DNA of 64,000 bases, from NCBI GenBank assembly GCA_965216225.1, contig CBDCFF010000028.1, positions 1 to 64,000 of the forward strand, in the 5' to 3' direction. Made by a program: the position numbers and the translations under genes. Of the stretch, positions 51,464 through 61,177 are shown in pieces. The first letter of the stretch is position 1, and each line of letters starts with the position of its first letter. Source of the DNA: 3107 sp965216225. GTDB taxonomy: Bacteria; Pseudomonadota; Alphaproteobacteria; Rhodobacterales; Rhodobacteraceae. The notes under the pieces are model-generated. The model saw only the letters and a list, made by a program, of their open reading frames with translations. It made no database searches and was not told the DNA's origin.

Positions 51464-52387
51464 CTAGTACCGGATTTTCGGATCGAACCAGGCATAGGCC
51501 AGATCCGTCAGCAGATTCACGATGACGGTCAGCGCGCCATAAAGGATCGTGACCCCCAGCAGCACCGCGTAATCGCGCGACAGCGCAGAGCCGACATAGG
51601 CCTGCCCCAGCCCGCCGGTGGAAAAATAGATGTCCACGAACACCGATCCGGTCAGCACATAGACGAAAACCGGGCCGAGGTAGGAGACCACCGGCAGCAG
51701 CGTCGGCTTCAGCGCATGACGCCAGATCACGGCGTGCGTCGGCAGACCCTTGGCCCGCGCGGTGCGGATGAAATTGGAATTCAGGACTTCCAGCATCGAA
51801 CTTCGCGTGAGCCGCGCGATGGAGCCCATGTAGGAGGTCGAAAGCGCGATCACCGGCATGATCAGATACTGCCACTGCCCGCCATTCCAGCCGCCGCCCG
51901 GCAGCAGGCCCAGCCACAGCGTGAAGGTCAGGATCAGGATCGGTCCCATGATGAAGTTCGGCAGCGCCTGCGCCGCGATCCCCAGCCCGACGGCAAAATA
52001 ATCGACCCAGCCGTTATGCCGGATGGCGGCGGCGATCCCCAGCGAAACCCCCACCAGCGTTGCCGCCAGAAACGACAGGAACCCGTAGGTCATCGAGATC
52101 GGAAAGCCCTGCGCGATGATGTCGTTCACATCCCGGTCCTTGAACTTGAAGGACGGGCCGAAATCGAAACGCGCGACGATGTTGAAAAGATAATCCCACA
52201 ACTGTTTCCACAGCGGCTGATCAAGGCCATAGCGCGCCTCGATATTGGCCAGCACCTGCGGCGGCAGTGGCCGTTCGGAGGTGAAAGGCCCGCCCGGCGC
52301 GACACGCATCAGAAAGAAACAGGCGACGATCAGCAGCAGGATCGTCGGAATGGCGATGAAAAGCCGCCGGATGACATAGGCGATCAT
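51464..52387 (-). CDS. Oligopeptide ABC permease OppB-like
   Basis: The 307-residue permease begins MIAYVIRRLFIAIPTILLLI and has the EAA segment RTARAKGLPTHAVIWRHALK and PTLLPVVSYLGPVF. It pairs with OppC. It is separated from oppA by 76 bp that include a strong hairpin. Confidence 0.93.
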   Translation of the reverse strand: MIAYVIRRLFIAIPTILLLIVACFFLMRVAPGGPFTSERPLPPQVLANIEARYGLDQPLWKQLWDYLFNIVARFDFGPSFKFKDRDVNDIIAQGFPISMTYGFLSFLAATLVGVSLGIAAAIRHNGWVDYFAVGLGIAAQALPNFIMGPILILTFTLWLGLLPGGGWNGGQWQYLIMPVIALSTSYMGSIARLTRSSMLEVLNSNFIRTARAKGLPTHAVIWRHALKPTLLPVVSYLGPVFVYVLTGSVFVDIYFSTGGLGQAYVGSALSRDYAVLLGVTILYGALTVIVNLLTDLAYAWFDPKIRY

Positions 52388-52415
52388 GTGATGTCCCCTT
52401 CCCGCATGGCGTCGC

Positions 52416-52439
52416 TGCCCCCGGGCTCATCCGGGGGCA
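52416..52439 (-). terminator. Attenuator-like hairpin between oppA and oppB
   Basis: TGCCCCCGG (52416-52424) pairs perfectly with CCGGGGGCA (52431-52439) around a 6-nt loop. It follows the oppA stop on the minus strand. With no T run it is probably a 3'-end stabiliser of the oppA message or a partial terminator. Confidence 0.6.
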
Positions 52440-52463
52440 ACGCACTGTCAGAAGATCACGCGA

Positions 52464-54092
52464 TCATTCAGCGATCTTGTAGAGGTTTTTGGAATACCAG
52501 TTCTGCTCGACATTGTTGACGGGCCAGTTCCCCACATCGCTGTCCATCATGTAGACTTCGGCATAGTGATAGATCGGAATGATCGGGGTTTGCTGTGCGA
52601 TGATCCGTTCGACCTCGGTATAAAGCGGGGTCGTGTCAGCGGCGGTCTTCGCTTCGGTCAGCAATTCATCGACGCGGGCGTTGACGAACTTGCCGTCATT
52701 GTACCCGGAGTCGGATTGCAACAGGTCGAGGAAGGTCGATGCCTCGTTGTAATCGCCGCACCATGCCCCGCGGGCGAGGTCGAAATCCTGATTGCCGCGG
52801 GTTTCCAGGAACACCTTCCATTCCATGTTGGCGAGTTCCGCGTTCACGCCCAGCTTCTGCTTCCACATCTGGCTTAGCGCCACGGCGATTTTCTTGTGCG
52901 CCTCCGACGTGTTGTAGATCATGGAGAAGCTCAGCGGGTTGCCGGGGCCATGGCCTGCCTCCGCCATCAGTTCCATGGCCAGCGAATCGCGCTCTGCCTG
53001 GGACATGGAGGTCATCTCGACTGCCGGAACCTCGAACCCTGCGGTTGCTTCGGGCGCGAACGTATAGGCTTCCGGCTGACCGCCGGCAAGGATGCTCCCG
53101 GTGATGATCCTGCGATCCACGGCCAGCGACAGGGCCTGACGCACGCGCGGATCCCTGAACGCCTCGGGCCCGCTGTCGGACAGGTTGAACGTGTAGTAGT
53201 AGCTGCACAGGCGCGGGAAACTGATCGCCTCTTCCGGGTGCTCTTTCTTCAGGCGCGGAAACTGGCCTGCGGGCACTTCGGTGCGGTCCAGTTCACCGGC
53301 CATGTATCGGGTCAGGGCCACGTTTTCGTCATTGATGACCAGCGCCACGACCTTTTCGATGATGGTGTTGTCATTGTCCCAGTACATCGGGTTGCGCTCG
53401 CGCACCGAGCGTTCCTGCAACAGGTGCTCGGTCAGCACATAGGCGCCGTTCGACACCATGTTTTCCGGCCTGGTCCATTCATCGCCATGCGCCTCGATCA
53501 CCTTTTGCGGGGCCGGGAAGGTGGTGGAATGGGTGGTCATCTGCGCGAAATAGGGCAGGGGGGCTGTCAGGCGCACCTCCAGCGTGCGGTCGTCGATCGC
53601 GGTCACGCCAAGTTCCTCCACCGGCTTTTCGCCCGCGATGATCGCCGCGGCGTTCTCGATCGACATCAGTTCCATGAACCAGGCATAGGGCGAGGACAGT
53701 TCCGGATCGACCGCGCGCCGCCAGCCGTGGACGAAATCGCCCGCAACCACCGGATCGCCGTTCGACCATCTGGCGTTGTCGCGCAGCGTGAAGGTGTAGA
53801 CATCCCTAGCGTCGTTCGTCGTATAGCCGGCGGCGACGCCGGGCTCCAGATTGCCGTCTTCATCCTGGTTCATCAGCCCCTCGAACAGGTCGCGCACGAC
53901 CTCGGCACCGGTCACATCCTCGACCACCTGCGGATCGACGGAACTGTGTTCGTCAAGAACCCGGTAGATGAATGTCTGGTCATCGGCCAGCGGCTCTCCC
54001 GTTACCGGATGGAAACCGGCGGCCATTGCGGTCCCGGTGATGATCGTGCCGGACAGCAGCCCGGCAACCGTCAGTCGAATGGATTTCTTCAT
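52464..54092 (-). CDS. Oligopeptide-binding protein OppA-like
   Basis: The 542-residue solute-binding protein has a signal peptide (MKKSIRLTVAGLLSGTIITG, cut after AMA) and the SBP_bac_5 pattern: VVRDLFEGLMNQDEDGNLEP, then FVHGWRRAVDPELSSPYAW, and DPRVRQALSLAVDRRII. It captures peptides in the periplasm for the permease encoded downstream. ATG 54092 is used; the longer frame has no signal. Confidence 0.94.
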   Translation of the reverse strand: MKKSIRLTVAGLLSGTIITGTAMAAGFHPVTGEPLADDQTFIYRVLDEHSSVDPQVVEDVTGAEVVRDLFEGLMNQDEDGNLEPGVAAGYTTNDARDVYTFTLRDNARWSNGDPVVAGDFVHGWRRAVDPELSSPYAWFMELMSIENAAAIIAGEKPVEELGVTAIDDRTLEVRLTAPLPYFAQMTTHSTTFPAPQKVIEAHGDEWTRPENMVSNGAYVLTEHLLQERSVRERNPMYWDNDNTIIEKVVALVINDENVALTRYMAGELDRTEVPAGQFPRLKKEHPEEAISFPRLCSYYYTFNLSDSGPEAFRDPRVRQALSLAVDRRIITGSILAGGQPEAYTFAPEATAGFEVPAVEMTSMSQAERDSLAMELMAEAGHGPGNPLSFSMIYNTSEAHKKIAVALSQMWKQKLGVNAELANMEWKVFLETRGNQDFDLARGAWCGDYNEASTFLDLLQSDSGYNDGKFVNARVDELLTEAKTAADTTPLYTEVERIIAQQTPIIPIYHYAEVYMMDSDVGNWPVNNVEQNWYSKNLYKIAE

Positions 54093-54242
54093 CTTGGTTC
54101 TCCCTTTTGTTGTGGCGAGGGGGCGGTCAATCCTGCCCCCTGCCGTTACACGCGAAAGCATGGCGCAGATGACGCCGTTCGGCAAGTTCCGCTGCATCGC
54201 GAATTTCCCGAATCTGCGGTTGCGCCGGTCAGGTGCGTCATG

Positions 54243-54500
54243 TCAGCCCTGCCCCTTCCGATACCAGCGCAACAGGGCCGACAGGGCGATGGCGACCCAC
54301 AGCACCTCGATCATGATCGCCCCGGCATTGGGGCGGTGGCAAAGCGACAGCAGAATGAACCCCGCGCCCGCAAGGTTCAGCAGGTTGTATCCCGGCGCCT
54401 GGGCGTCCAGCCCGCCGCGCGACACCGAGAAATAGGCCCCGGCAATCATCACGGCGCCGATTACCCCGATCCAGTCCACCACTGTCATTCCGGCAAACAT
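54243..54500 (-). CDS. Small three-helix membrane protein, CBU_0592-like
   Basis: The 85-residue protein MFAGMTVVDWIGVIGAVMIA... has three hydrophobic helices and a short charged C terminus (RWYRKGQG). It matches the pattern of the CBU_0592 family, including SVSRGGLDAQAPGYNLLNLA. Function is unknown. It lies 12 bp after dppF on the same strand, so it is probably transcribed with the second ABC operon. Confidence 0.75.
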   Translation of the reverse strand: MFAGMTVVDWIGVIGAVMIAGAYFSVSRGGLDAQAPGYNLLNLAGAGFILLSLCHRPNAGAIMIEVLWVAIALSALLRWYRKGQG

Positions 54501-54512
54501 GCGTCGCCTCCC

Positions 54513-55496
54513 CTAGCCGCTCACCGGGTCCGGCCTGCCGTCATCGGCAAAAAAACACGCCGCCGGATTGGGTGCGCCGTGCAACTCCGGCCGCTCTGCC
54601 CGGCAACGGTCCTGCGCCTTCCAGCACCGTGGCGCAAAGGCGCAACCCGACGGCACGTTCAGCGGCGATGGCAACTCGCCTTCCAGCCTGATCCGCTTTT
54701 TCCGCGCCGACGGGTCGGCGACCGGCGTGGCCGACAGCAGCGCCCGCGTATAGGGATGGCGCGGCGCCTTGAAAATGTCGTCCCTCTTGCCGTATTCGAC
54801 CGGACGGCCCAGATACATCACGATCACCTCATCGGCCATGTGTCTGACCACCGACAGGTCGTGACTGATGAACAGATAGGCCAGCCCCAGCTTCTGTTGC
54901 AGATCGACCAGCAGGTTCAGTATCTGGCTCTGGATCGACAGGTCGAGCGCCGAGACCGGCTCATCCAGCACCAGCACCCTGGGTTCCGGCATCAGGGCGC
55001 GGGCCACCGCGATCCGCTGGCGCTGCCCGCCTGAAAACATGTGCGGGTAGCGGTCGAAATGCTCTTCGCGCAGACCCACCAGCGACAGCATTCCGCGCGC
55101 CTTTCCGGTGCGCTCGGCCGCAGGCATGTCCGGGCGGTTGATGACCAGAGGCTCCTCCAGGATGGTGCCGATCCGCTGGCGCGGATTCAACGAACCATAC
55201 GGGTCCTGAAACACGATCTGGACGGATGACCGCAGGCGCGCCCAGTTTTCCGGCGCCGCGTCCTGGCCGTCGATCTCCAGATCGCCGCCGGTCGGTGGTT
55301 CGATCAGGGTGATCAGGCGGGCGAGCGTCGATTTCCCGCAACCGGATTCGCCCACCACGGCCAGCGTCCTGCCGGGATAGAGCCGGAATGTCGCCCCGGA
55401 CAGCGCCCTGACGGTTTGCGAGGTGGAAAACAGCCCGCCGCCGACTTCGTAATGGCGTGACAGGGCGCGGGCGGTGACGACAGGCCGGTTGTTCAT
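54513..55496 (-). CDS. Dipeptide ABC transporter ATPase DppF-like
   Basis: The 327-residue ATPase has Walker A GESGCGKSTLARL, signature FSGGQRQRIAVARAL and the C-terminal oligo_HPY cysteines (CAFAPRCWKAQDRCRAERPE). ATG 55496 (MNNRPVVTARALSRHYEV) overlaps the dppD stop by 4 bp. It forms a heterodimer with DppD. Confidence 0.94.
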   Translation of the reverse strand: MNNRPVVTARALSRHYEVGGGLFSTSQTVRALSGATFRLYPGRTLAVVGESGCGKSTLARLITLIEPPTGGDLEIDGQDAAPENWARLRSSVQIVFQDPYGSLNPRQRIGTILEEPLVINRPDMPAAERTGKARGMLSLVGLREEHFDRYPHMFSGGQRQRIAVARALMPEPRVLVLDEPVSALDLSIQSQILNLLVDLQQKLGLAYLFISHDLSVVRHMADEVIVMYLGRPVEYGKRDDIFKAPRHPYTRALLSATPVADPSARKKRIRLEGELPSPLNVPSGCAFAPRCWKAQDRCRAERPELHGAPNPAACFFADDGRPDPVSG

Positions 55497-56470
55497 GCGC
55501 CCGCCTCCGCCTTGGCGCCCAGAGGATAATGGCAGCGCGCCCGGCCCATCGCCTCCGGCTGCACCGGGGCCGGGGTCTGCCTGCAGGTGTCCGTCGCCTG
55601 CGCGCAGCGGGGCGAAAACAGGCATCCGGCAGGGCGGTCGAACTGCCCCGGCACCACGCCGGGAATCGTCGGCAGATGCCTGTCGGTGGCGCGCTCGGGC
55701 AATGCGGCCAGCAGGGCGGAGGTATAGGGATGATGCGGTCGGGCAAACAGCGCCTTCACCGGCTGCTCCTCCACCTTCTGGCCCGCATATTGCACGCTGA
55801 CGCGCCGGGCGGTTTCCGCGACCACGCCCATGTCATGGGTGATCAGGATCAGCGCCATGCCGGTTTCGCGTTGCAATCCGGTCAGAAGTTCCAGAATCTG
55901 CGCCTGAATGGTCACGTCCAGCGCCGTCGTCGGTTCATCGGCGATCAGCAGGCGCGGCTTGCAGGCAATCGCCATGGCAATCATCACCCGCTGGTTCATG
56001 CCGCCGGACAACTGATGCGGAAACATTTTCAGCCGCTCCCCCGGCGAGGGGATGCCGACCTGTTCCAGCAACTCGACCGCCCGGTCGTGGCAGGCTCTCC
56101 GGTTCAGCCCCAGATGCCTGCGCAGGGCTTCCTTGATCTGAAAGCTGATCGTGAAGCACGGGTTCAGCGATGACATCGGCTCCTGAAATATCATCGCCAT
56201 GTCCTTGCCGATCAGTTGCCGCCGCGCCTTGCCCGGGATGTTGTGCAGGTCGTGTCCATCGAAATTCATCGCATCGGCGGTGATTCTGGCTGTCCAGGGC
56301 AACAATCCCATCACCGCCAGCATGGAAACCGACTTGCCCGAGCCGCTCTCTCCGACGATGGCCAGGATGTCGCCGCTGTCCACGGTGATGTCCACGCCGT
56401 CCACCGCGCGGAACCGGCCGGAAGAGGCCGAAAACTCGACCGAGAGGTTCCTTATGTCCAGCAGCGCCAT
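55493..56470 (-). CDS. Dipeptide ABC transporter ATPase DppD-like
   Basis: The 325-residue ATPase has GESGSGKSVSMLA, the signature LSGGMNQRVMIAMA and DEPTTALDVT, followed by CLFSPRCAQATDTC. It partners DppF. dppC ends 1 bp upstream and dppF overlaps downstream, so the whole set is one tight operon. Confidence 0.94.
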   Translation of the reverse strand: MALLDIRNLSVEFSASSGRFRAVDGVDITVDSGDILAIVGESGSGKSVSMLAVMGLLPWTARITADAMNFDGHDLHNIPGKARRQLIGKDMAMIFQEPMSSLNPCFTISFQIKEALRRHLGLNRRACHDRAVELLEQVGIPSPGERLKMFPHQLSGGMNQRVMIAMAIACKPRLLIADEPTTALDVTIQAQILELLTGLQRETGMALILITHDMGVVAETARRVSVQYAGQKVEEQPVKALFARPHHPYTSALLAALPERATDRHLPTIPGVVPGQFDRPAGCLFSPRCAQATDTCRQTPAPVQPEAMGRARCHYPLGAKAEAGA

Positions 56471-56471
56471 G

Positions 56472-57380
56472 TCAGCTTCTTTTCAGTTTGGGATCGAGCG
56501 CATCGCGCAGACCGTCGCCCATCAGGTTGATGGCCAGCACCGTGACCAGAATGGCAAGGCCGGGGAAGGTGACGACCCACCAGGCCCGCAGAATGAATTC
56601 GCGCGCCTCGGCCAGCATCGTGCCCCATTCCGGCGTCGGCGGCTGCGCGCCCATGCCCAGAAAGCCCAGCGCGGCGGCGTCCAGAATCGCGGTCGAGAAT
56701 GACAGCGCCGCCTGCACGATGATCGGGGCAAGACAGTTCGGCAGCACGGTTATGAACATCAGCCGCCAGCGCCCGGCGCCGGCGACGCGGGCCGAGGTGA
56801 CGTAATCCTTGTTCCGCTCTCCCAGAACCGAGGCGCGGGTCAGGCGCACGTAATGCGGCTGCAACACGATGGCGATGGCGATCATCGCATTGGTCAGCGA
56901 CGGGCCGAGAATCGCCACCAGAACCAGCGCCAGCAGGAGCGACGGGAAGGCAAGAACGATGTCCATCACCCGCATGATGATCGTATCCACCCATTTCGGC
57001 GCGAACCCGGCCAGAAGCCCGATCAGGATGCCGCCGAACGCCGCAACCGAAACCACCATCATGCCAACGAAAAAGGAATAGCGCGCCCCGTACAGCAGGC
57101 GCGACAGCATGTCCCGGCCCAGCGGATCGGTGCCCAGCAGAAACCTCGTGCTGCCGCCATCCTGCCAGAACGGCGGCGCAAGGGTATGGTCGCGGAACTG
57201 TTCCGTCGGATCGTGGGGCGCAAGGATATTGGCGAGCGTGGCCACGATCAGGAAAGCGGCAAAGACCCGCAACCCGATCACCGCGCCCCGGTTCTCGCGG
57301 AAATAATACCAGAATTCACGCAGACGGCCGGGGCGCGCCGGGCCGGCCTGCGGGGTGGAATCCATCGTCGTTTCGGCCAT
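56472..57380 (-). CDS. Dipeptide ABC permease DppC-like
   Basis: The 302-residue permease has GTDPLGRDMLSRLLYGARYS, the EAA loop TSARVAGAGRWRLMFITVLP and the C-terminal GDGLRDALDPKLKRS. The start codon overlaps the dppB stop (TGATG). Upstream open frame without homology is ignored. Confidence 0.93.
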   Translation of the reverse strand: MAETTMDSTPQAGPARPGRLREFWYYFRENRGAVIGLRVFAAFLIVATLANILAPHDPTEQFRDHTLAPPFWQDGGSTRFLLGTDPLGRDMLSRLLYGARYSFFVGMMVVSVAAFGGILIGLLAGFAPKWVDTIIMRVMDIVLAFPSLLLALVLVAILGPSLTNAMIAIAIVLQPHYVRLTRASVLGERNKDYVTSARVAGAGRWRLMFITVLPNCLAPIIVQAALSFSTAILDAAALGFLGMGAQPPTPEWGTMLAEAREFILRAWWVVTFPGLAILVTVLAINLMGDGLRDALDPKLKRS

Positions 57381-58387
57381 CAGCGTTTCCAGATTCTCGG
57401 GTTGATCAGCCCGTAGAGCATATCGACGCCCAGATTGACGATCATCACCATGACGGCGATCAGCAGAAGCCCGCCCTGCACGACCGGATAATCGCGCCGG
57501 AAGATACTGTCCACCATCCACTTGCCGATCCCCGGCCAACTGAAAATCGTCTCGGTCAGAATGGCCCCGGCCAGCAGCGTCCCGACCGACAGGCCGATCA
57601 CCGTGACCACCGGGATCAGGGCGTTGCGCAGCGCATGGAGCCCGTTCACCCGCATGGGCGCCAGCCCCTTGGCGCGGGCGGTGCGGATGTAATCCTCGCC
57701 CAGCACTTCCAGCATCGCGGATCGGGTCTGCCGCGCGATCACCGCCAGCGGGATCGTGCCCAGAACGACGGTCGGCAGGATCAGGTGCCGCACGGCAGAC
57801 CCGAACGCGCCCTTCTCGCCCGACAGCAGACTGTCGATCAGCATGAAGCCGGTCACATCGTCGAAGAAATACAGCAGGTCGATCCGGCCCGAAACCGGCG
57901 TCCAGCCCAGATTCCCGGAAAACACGATGATCAGCAGCAGCGCCCACCAGAAGATCGGCATCGAATAGCCCACCAGCGCCGACGACATCAGCAACCGGTC
58001 AAAAAACCTGCCGCGATTGACCGCCGCGATCACCCCTGCGGGCAGTCCCAGCGCCACGGCAAGGATCATCGCGCAGAACGACAGTTCCAGTGTCGCCGGG
58101 AAGAGCGCGAAAAACTCGTCCCAGACCGGGCGCTTGGTCACGAAACTCTGTCCCAGATCGCCCTGCACCACGCCGGTCAGATAGTCCCAGTACTGTTGCA
58201 GGATCGGCCTGTCGAAGCCGAACTCGGCCACCAGCGTGTCATAGCGTTCCTTGCTCATCCCGCGTTCGCCCGCCATCACGATGATCGGATCCCCCGGCAG
58301 CACCCGGATGAAGGAAAAGGAAATCAGCGTCACACCGATGAAGGTGGGCAGAAAGGCGCCAAGGCGCGTCAGAAGATAGCGCAGCAT
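57380..58387 (-). CDS. Dipeptide ABC permease DppB-like
   Basis: The 335-residue permease begins MLRYLLTRLGAFLPTFIGVT and has RVLPGDPIIVMAGERG and the EAA segment RTARAKGLAPMRVNGLHALR. Its start overlaps the peptidase stop by 1 bp. It forms the channel with DppC. Confidence 0.93.
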   Translation of the reverse strand: MLRYLLTRLGAFLPTFIGVTLISFSFIRVLPGDPIIVMAGERGMSKERYDTLVAEFGFDRPILQQYWDYLTGVVQGDLGQSFVTKRPVWDEFFALFPATLELSFCAMILAVALGLPAGVIAAVNRGRFFDRLLMSSALVGYSMPIFWWALLLIIVFSGNLGWTPVSGRIDLLYFFDDVTGFMLIDSLLSGEKGAFGSAVRHLILPTVVLGTIPLAVIARQTRSAMLEVLGEDYIRTARAKGLAPMRVNGLHALRNALIPVVTVIGLSVGTLLAGAILTETIFSWPGIGKWMVDSIFRRDYPVVQGGLLLIAVMVMIVNLGVDMLYGLINPRIWKR

Positions 58388-59487
58388 CAGCCTGCCCCCA
58401 CGATCGTCAGTTTTTTCGGGAAGGAGGTCAGCGACCGGCACCCGGTGTCGGTGATCAGCATGTCGTCCTCGATCCGCACCCCGAAACTGCCGATCTCGTA
58501 AAGCCCCGGCTCATTGGTGAAAACCATGCCGGGCTGCATCGTCTCGGGATTGCCGCGCATGATGTAAGGCGCTTCATGCACTTCGCGTCCCAGCCCGTGG
58601 CCGGTTCTGGTGCGGATGCGCTTGGCGAAGGGCGATGCCTCCAGCACACTGGTCACTGCATCGTCGATGTCGTGCGCGGTGATGCCGGGTCCGGCGATGC
58701 GATGCCCCGCCGCATTCGCCGCCAACACGGTTTCATACACTGCGCGTCCCTCATCGGTCGCGTGGTCCACGAAAACGGTGCGGGTGATGTCGGCGGCGAA
58801 GCCGTGCTTGCGCGCGCCAAGGTCGAACAGCAGCGCGTCGCCCGGCCTCACCCTGTAATCCGGCCGGGCACGGCCATGGGGGCGGGCCGATTCGTCGCCT
58901 GCGGTGACGATGGGCGGAAACGCCAGCGCCTCCGCCCCTGCGGCGAACAGCGCCTGAATCAGGCGGCTTTCGATCTCTGCCTCTGTCTGTCCGGCGCGAA
59001 CGGCGCCCAGCACATGGCCAAGCGCGCGTTCGGAAATGTCTATGGCCGCCTGCAATGCGGCGACCTCCGCCGCGCTCTTGATCGCGCGCAGGCCGGAAAT
59101 GTGCTTTTCCGCATCAACGATGTCGATCCGTGGCCCGGCCCGGCGCAGCGCATGATGCACGAAAACCCGCATCACCTGGCCCTCGACCGCCAGAGATCCC
59201 AGCGGCATGTGTTGCATCATCGCGTCAAAGGCGGCCTGATGGCCATCCTGATCGCGCCAGCCGAAGACGACGCCTTCGAACCCGACCTGTTCCCATGACC
59301 CGAGTTCCAGATCGGGCACGATGGCGGCGGGGTCGCCGGCCGCGGGAATGATGACGACAAAGGGGCGTTCGTGGCTCATGAAGGCCCGGCCCATGGTGCG
59401 GGTGAAATTCGGCCCCGGCACAAGGGCCCCGGCGTCAACGCCCAGGTCACGGGCAATCTGCCGGACATCTGCGTAGCGGTCGGACAT
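58387..59487 (-). CDS. M24 aminopeptidase (Xaa-Pro type)
   Basis: The 366-residue protein has a creatinase-like N-terminal domain and the pita-bread metallopeptidase domain. The metal ligands fit D in LLFDLGARKHG, D in GFAADITRTV, H in TGHGLGREVHE, E in FTNEPGLYE and E in GVRIEDDML. It probably splits imported X-Pro peptides in the cytoplasm. It sits inside the dpp operon between dppA and dppB, so uptake and hydrolysis are co-expressed. Confidence 0.93.
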   Translation of the reverse strand: MSDRYADVRQIARDLGVDAGALVPGPNFTRTMGRAFMSHERPFVVIIPAAGDPAAIVPDLELGSWEQVGFEGVVFGWRDQDGHQAAFDAMMQHMPLGSLAVEGQVMRVFVHHALRRAGPRIDIVDAEKHISGLRAIKSAAEVAALQAAIDISERALGHVLGAVRAGQTEAEIESRLIQALFAAGAEALAFPPIVTAGDESARPHGRARPDYRVRPGDALLFDLGARKHGFAADITRTVFVDHATDEGRAVYETVLAANAAGHRIAGPGITAHDIDDAVTSVLEASPFAKRIRTRTGHGLGREVHEAPYIMRGNPETMQPGMVFTNEPGLYEIGSFGVRIEDDMLITDTGCRSLTSFPKKLTIVGAG

Positions 59488-59510
59488 GCAGGGAAAGCTC
59501 CGGACGGACG

Positions 59511-59542
59511 AATATCCGGGGCCGGAACCGGCCCCGGATATT
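59511..59542 (-). terminator. Perfect 15-bp hairpin between dppA and the peptidase gene
   Basis: AATATCCGGGGCCGG (59511-59525) pairs without mismatch with CCGGCCCCGGATATT (59528-59542) around a 2-nt loop, in the 61-bp gap after dppA. It would slow read-through or stabilise the dppA 3' end. It may allow more binding protein than permease, as in other ABC operons. Confidence 0.7.
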
Positions 59543-59548
59543 TTCGAA

Positions 59549-61147
59549 TCATTCGGCTATATCGACGCCGTAGAAGATATGACCGCCCAGCGGGTGAACG
59601 ATGTAGCCTTCGACTTTGTTGCGCATCGGCATGTAGACGACCGAATGCGCGATCGTGGCCCATGGCGCCTGCTCCTTGAACACGACCTGCGCCTGCTCAT
59701 AAAGGCGGGTGCGCTCGGATACATCGGTGATGACCTTCGCCTGCCGGATCAGGTCTTCGAACGGCTGGTGGCACCATTGTGCGCGGTTCGAGGCCTCGCG
59801 ACCATCGCAGCCCAGCAGCACGGCCAGGAAGTTGTCCGGGTCGCCATTGTCACCGGTCCAGCCCAGCAGCACCGCGCCATCGCGGTCCAGTTCACGCGAA
59901 CGCGACAGGTATTCGCCCCATTCGTAGGACACGATTTCCACATCCACGCCGATCCTGTCGAAATCCTCCTGAATGAGTTCCGCCATCCGGCGGGCGTTGG
60001 GATTATAGGGCCGCTGCACCGGCATTGCCCAGATTTTCATCGAGAGGTCCGAGACGCCTTCCGCCTCCAGCATCGCCCTGGCGGCGTCGGGATCATACGG
60101 ATCGTCCTGGACGGAGTCGTTATAGCTCCACATCGTGGGGGGGATCGGGTTCTTGGCGATCTGGCCGGAACCCTGGAAAACCACGTCGATGATGGCCTGC
60201 TTGTCGATGGCCATGTTCAGCGCCTTGCGGACATTGGCGTTGTCGAACGGCGGCACGGTCGTGTTATAGGCCAGATAGCCCACATTCAGGCCCTCCTGCT
60301 CCAGCATGTTGATGTCGGCATCGGCCTTCATCGCGTCGATGTCCGCCGGGTTCGGATAGGGCATGATGTGGCATTCGCCCGCCTGGAGCTTCTGATAGCG
60401 CACCGAATTGTCCGTCGTGATCGCAAAGATCAGGTTGTCGAGCGGCGAGGCGCCGCGCCAGTAATCCGGGTTCGCCGCGTAACGGATCACCGCGTCTTTC
60501 TGATAGGCGACAAAGCTGAACGGGCCGGTGCCGACCGGCGCCTGGTTCAGCGCCTCGGGCGTGCCCGCCGCCATCATCGCATCGGCATATTCCGCCGAAA
60601 GGATTGATGCGAAATCCATCGCGAGGTTCGCGACGAACGGCGCTTCGGGCCGGTTCAGGGTGAATCTGACCGTCATGTCATCGAGCTTTTCGACCGACTT
60701 GACCAGATCCGGCATCCCCATGCCCTGAAAATATTCCCAAGTGCCGCCGGACACGTCATTATAGGGGTGATCGTCCAGACGCTGACGCTCAAAGCTGAAA
60801 ATCACGTCATCGGCGTTGAAATCGCGCGACGGGGTGAAAGTGTCGTTTGAGTGGAACGTCACGCCGGGGCGCAGTCTGAACGTGTATTCCAGCCCGTCGT
60901 CAGAGGCTTCCCAGCCTTCGGCAAGGCCCGGAACGACTTCGGTCGTGCCGATCCTGAACTCCACCAGGCGGTTATAGATCGGGTGCGCCGAGGCATCGAA
61001 CGTGGTGCCCGAGGTGTAAAGCGCCGGGTCGAACCCTTCGGGCGAGCCTTCCGAGCAGTAGACGAGCGTCTTGGCGGACGCCGCCCCCGCCGTCAGGACG
61101 AGCAATGTGGCCCCTGTCGCCACAAGTTTCGAGATTTTCAGTTGCAT
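59549..61147 (-). CDS. Dipeptide-binding protein DppA-like
   Basis: The 532-residue binding protein has a signal peptide cut after ASA (MQLKISKLVATGATLLVLTA) and the DppA pattern: TLVYCSEGSPEGFDPALYTS, NADDVIFSFERQ, APVGTGPFSFVAYQ and WTGDNGDPDNFLAVLLGC. It captures dipeptides for DppBCDF. It is 30 bp downstream of the GntR gene. Confidence 0.95.
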   Translation of the reverse strand: MQLKISKLVATGATLLVLTAGAASAKTLVYCSEGSPEGFDPALYTSGTTFDASAHPIYNRLVEFRIGTTEVVPGLAEGWEASDDGLEYTFRLRPGVTFHSNDTFTPSRDFNADDVIFSFERQRLDDHPYNDVSGGTWEYFQGMGMPDLVKSVEKLDDMTVRFTLNRPEAPFVANLAMDFASILSAEYADAMMAAGTPEALNQAPVGTGPFSFVAYQKDAVIRYAANPDYWRGASPLDNLIFAITTDNSVRYQKLQAGECHIMPYPNPADIDAMKADADINMLEQEGLNVGYLAYNTTVPPFDNANVRKALNMAIDKQAIIDVVFQGSGQIAKNPIPPTMWSYNDSVQDDPYDPDAARAMLEAEGVSDLSMKIWAMPVQRPYNPNARRMAELIQEDFDRIGVDVEIVSYEWGEYLSRSRELDRDGAVLLGWTGDNGDPDNFLAVLLGCDGREASNRAQWCHQPFEDLIRQAKVITDVSERTRLYEQAQVVFKEQAPWATIAHSVVYMPMRNKVEGYIVHPLGGHIFYGVDIAE

Positions 61148-61177
61148 TTGCGTTTTCTCCCTTTGGTCAATTCGATG

